A stretch of 64,000 bases of DNA from JACDBE01 sp963714055 (GTDB lineage Bacteria; Actinomycetota; Acidimicrobiia; Spongiisociales; UBA5794): positions 1,550,001 to 1,614,000 of the forward strand of contig OY970227.1 of assembly GCA_963714055.1 (NCBI GenBank), read 5' to 3'. Positions within the stretch are counted from its first letter, which is position 1. Every line of letters starts with the position of its first letter. Below are positions 61,824 through 64,000 of this stretch, in pieces. Below the pieces are notes generated by a model. It saw only the letters and a list, made by a program, of their open reading frames with translations. It had not been told where the DNA came from and did no database searches. A program made the translations under genes and the position numbers.

Positions 61824-63380
61824 TCACGGGTAGTGGTCGGGCAGGTCGTTCTCCCACAGCACGGCGTCCCCGTCGCCGAGGTTCCCCCGTACCCAGGTGC
61901 GTGCCGCCTCGCGGTCGGCGACGACGACGACCCGCCCCCCGGCGTTGCTGGCGCCCTCGCTCAGGGCGCCGCGGTTGGTCCAGCCCACCACCACCAGGGT
62001 CGCCCCCGCCTCGGCGGCGGCTGCTGCGAATGACCGGTTCTCGTCTTCCTGAGCGGCACCCAGCTCGACCATCCCGGGCGTCACCACCGCAGTGGCGCCC
62101 CCATCACCGACGCGGCGCAGCGTCACCAGCGCGGTGCGTGCCCCTTCGGGGTTGGCGCTGAAGGTGTCGTCGATCACGGTGACGCCACCGTCGGTCCGGG
62201 CGACGACGGCACGATGAGGAGGCGTCGTCACCAGACGGAGCCGGTTGCCGACGGTCGCCCGGTCGACGCCGAGGGCGAGGACCGCGGCGAGGGCACAGGC
62301 CAGGTTGGCGGGATGGGCCCCGCCGGCGACCGGGTGGCGGCCCAGCTCGCCGGCGCCGTCGGTGAAGACCAGCTCGTCGCCGATCGTCGCCACCGAGACG
62401 TCGAGCCCACCTCGACCGGTCGTGCCCACCCGCCACACCCGGGCATCGGCAGGCGCATGGAGAGCGGCCGCCCGGTCCACCCGCTCGTCGTCGACCCACA
62501 CCACCGCTTGCCGGACCCGCTCGAGGATCTCCGCCTTGGCGGCGGCGATGGCTTCCAGCGACCCCGCCCGCTCCAGGTGCATCGGCCCGACGGCGAGCAG
62601 GACGCCGATCTCGGGGCGGACCCAATCGCACAGCGCCCGGATCTCCCCGGGCCGGTACATGCCCATCTCGGCCACGAAGACGGCTGTGGTGTCGGTCAGG
62701 TGCTCGTTGATGGCGCGGGAGAGGCCGCCGACGTTGTTCCACGAGGCCGGTGACGCCACCACCTCGGTGTCGTTGCCGAGCAGGTCGGCGATGTGGTTCT
62801 TCGTGGAGGTCTTGCCCCAGCTGCCGGTGACGGCGATCACCCTGGGGGAGACGGCGCGCAACCGGCCCTCGGCGCGGCGGCGGTGACGCTCCATCGCCCG
62901 ACGCTCGAAGGGAGCCGTCACCGCCATCGCCAGGTCGACGACACCCCAGGAGGCGGCGCCGACCAGTGCCAGCGACGCCGGCCAACCCACGGCGAACGAC
63001 AGGGCCAGGGCGGCACCGCCGGCGACAACGAGGGCCACCAGGGTGAGCACCCGGGCCCTGCGGGTGAAGCGCAGCGGGGCCGACTTCCCGCGCAGCGGCA
63101 GTGGCCAGGGCAGCACCGTCGCCACCGCCGAGGCGACCAGGGCGCACGGTGCCGACCAACCGGCACCGACGGCCCCACCGACCACCGCGGCCACCGCCAC
63201 CGCGGCAGTGAACGGCATGAGGAGGTTGTTGGGCGGCCGGTGCCGCATCCACCGCCCCGCCACGACGAGGCACGAGCCGGCGAGGTAGTGCTCGAGCTGG
63301 GCGACGCGCAACCAGCGTATCGAACCCACCACTACCGCCACCGTCCCGACGGCGATCGCCACCAGTTCGAGGGCACTCAC
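61824..63380 (-). CDS. Mur-ligase-family protein with N-terminal membrane domain (MurF-like)
   Basis: 518 residues from GTG 63380. The first 155 residues hold about five hydrophobic helices (LVAIAVGTVAVVVGSIRWLR, PFTAAVAVAAVVGGAVGAGW, VLTLVALVVAGGAALALSFA). The Mur ligase core has the P-loop VIAVTGSWGKTSTKNHI near 181-197, VAEMGMYRPGEIRALCDWVR and VIDDTFSANPEGARTALVTL. It lacks the soluble UDP-recognition N-domain of true MurF, and the membrane domain suggests a lipid-linked or envelope substrate. GTGA overlap with the alpha/beta hydrolase gene on its 5' side. Confidence 0.85.
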   Translation of the reverse strand: MSALELVAIAVGTVAVVVGSIRWLRVAQLEHYLAGSCLVVAGRWMRHRPPNNLLMPFTAAVAVAAVVGGAVGAGWSAPCALVASAVATVLPWPLPLRGKSAPLRFTRRARVLTLVALVVAGGAALALSFAVGWPASLALVGAASWGVVDLAMAVTAPFERRAMERHRRRAEGRLRAVSPRVIAVTGSWGKTSTKNHIADLLGNDTEVVASPASWNNVGGLSRAINEHLTDTTAVFVAEMGMYRPGEIRALCDWVRPEIGVLLAVGPMHLERAGSLEAIAAAKAEILERVRQAVVWVDDERVDRAAALHAPADARVWRVGTTGRGGLDVSVATIGDELVFTDGAGELGRHPVAGGAHPANLACALAAVLALGVDRATVGNRLRLVTTPPHRAVVARTDGGVTVIDDTFSANPEGARTALVTLRRVGDGGATAVVTPGMVELGAAQEDENRSFAAAAAEAGATLVVVGWTNRGALSEGASNAGGRVVVVADREAARTWVRGNLGDGDAVLWENDLPDHYP

Positions 63381-64000
63381 GGCGCGCTGCCGGCGGCGAC
63401 GACGGCATCGACCACTGCTCGAACCCGCTCAGGTCGGGAGCGGTGCACATCGTGGCCACTGCCCTCGACGACGTCGAACGAGACCGGATTCGGCACCAGC
63501 TCCCACGCCCGGCGCGCCGTCGCCACGGGAGCCGCGGTGTCGTCCTCGCCCCAGCAGAAGGCCGTCGGGGCGGTGACCCGGCGCAGCTGGTCGGCATAGT
63601 CCTCGTTGACCACCCGCACCAGCACCTGGCGCATCACACCGGTGGCGGCCCGGTAGTCGGCCGACCCGTGACGCCGCCGTCTTGCCTCCATCGCGTCGTC
63701 GCTGATGAGCCCCATCCGGTGGGCGTAGCGGGCGAGGCGAAACGACCAGCGCGACCGATCCTCCGGTCCCGCGGAGCAGCGGGGTGCCGACCACGACCAG
63801 GCCGGACACGAGGTCGGGACGGTCCGCCGCCAGCACGACGGCGACCCGGCCCCCGAAGCTGTGGCCGACCAGCACCGCCGGGTGCAGGCTGCGCTCCTCG
63901 AGCAGCCGCGAGACGGCGGCGGCATAGTCGGCGCTCCCCCACGGCCCCGGCGGGGGCGGTGACGTCCCGAAGCCGGGCAGATCCACCGCCAGGACCCGTC
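63377..64000 (-). CDS. Alpha/beta hydrolase, cut by the window edge, one frameshift
   Basis: The N terminus lies beyond 64000. Visible from there: VLAVDLPGFGTSPPPPGPWG and the nucleophile elbow VLVGHSFGGRVAVVLAADRP, then a one-base shift near 63775 leads to RSRWSFRLARYAHRMGLISD and the end with TAPTAFCWGEDDTAAPVATA (acid) and VVEGSGHDVHRSRPERV (His). A typical Ser-His-Asp hydrolase. The stop overlaps the Mur ligase GTG, so the two are coupled. Confidence 0.83.
   Translation of the reverse strand, partial: DGSWRWICPASGRHRPRRGRGGAPTMPPPSRGCSRSAACTRRCWSATASGAGSPSCWRRTVPTSCPAWSWSAPRCSAGPEDRSRWSFRLARYAHRMGLISDDAMEARRRRHGSADYRAATGVMRQVLVRVVNEDYADQLRRVTAPTAFCWGEDDTAAPVATARRAWELVPNPVSFDVVEGSGHDVHRSRPERVRAVVDAVVAAGSAP

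Overview
The window is very GC-rich DNA with dense, short-spaced genes, frequent GTG and TTG starts and stop/start overlaps (ATGA, GTGA). The gene types fit a high-GC actinobacterium: a class F sortase, an ECF sigma/RskA-like anti-sigma pair, a luciferase-like F420-type oxidoreductase, large cyclase-AAA-TPR proteins, and arabinose and deoxy-ketoaldonate catabolism on ABC importers. Acidimicrobiia is my best guess, but no rRNA or marker gene in the window proves it.

Layout. 1-2.3 kb: the tail of a gene entering from the left, two uncharacterised genes and a prenyl diphosphate synthase. 2.5-10.5 kb: photolyase; a sortase and a DUF4397 surface protein (minus strand) beside an ECF sigma factor, its anti-sigma factor and a 1187-residue cyclase/ATPase/TPR protein. 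10.46-10.57 kb: a 109-bp MITE-like element with a CTAG target duplication. 10.6-18.1 kb: acetyl-CoA synthetase (two frameshifts), a VapBC toxin-antitoxin pair, the three-gene ATP-grasp/alpha-E/transglutaminase operon, and a beta-propeller lipoprotein. 18.2-24.4 kb: tRNA-Asp and tRNA-Phe, then a roughly 6-kb segment bounded by a 37-bp direct repeat of the tRNA-Phe 3' end. It looks like a small integrated island with no surviving integrase, and holds a decayed ISL3-like transposase, a cyclase-TPR gene, a broken secreted-protein gene and a LuxR-type ATPase regulator.

25.3-36.9 kb is a sugar-acid catabolic cluster. It holds a GntR regulator, an FrcCAB-like ABC importer, an L-fuconate-dehydratase-like enolase, an extended SDR, an L-fuconolactonase-like hydrolase, KDG kinase, KDPG aldolase, a zinc alcohol dehydrogenase, an IclR regulator and a KduD-like SDR. 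Together these could carry a sugar through lactone, acid, 2-keto-3-deoxy acid and phosphorylated intermediate to pyruvate. 37.4-47.4 kb is an arabinose locus: a LacI regulator divergent from araB-araD-araA, followed by a YtfQ-YtfR-YtfT-YjfF-type furanose importer. Two near-identical 25-bp sites precede araB and the importer, so one regulator probably controls both blocks.

47.6-64 kb is mostly housekeeping and envelope genes: methyltransferase, CBS protein, F420-type oxidoreductase, a PGM1-like ATP-grasp ligase, a drug-type ABC exporter, VOC protein, ArsR regulator with a dienelactone-hydrolase-like gene, an AlkZ-like glycosylase, a PH-domain protein, a flippase-like membrane protein, a phosphotransferase-glycosyltransferase fusion, a D-Ala-D-Ala-ligase-like protein facing a membrane-anchored Mur ligase, and an alpha/beta hydrolase leaving at the right edge.

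About a dozen genes carry single-base frameshifts in otherwise well-conserved proteins (acs, araA, ytfQ, ytfR, the FrcB-like gene and others). Spread through unrelated genes, these look more like uncorrected sequencing indels than real pseudogenes, and I annotate them as whole genes with a note.
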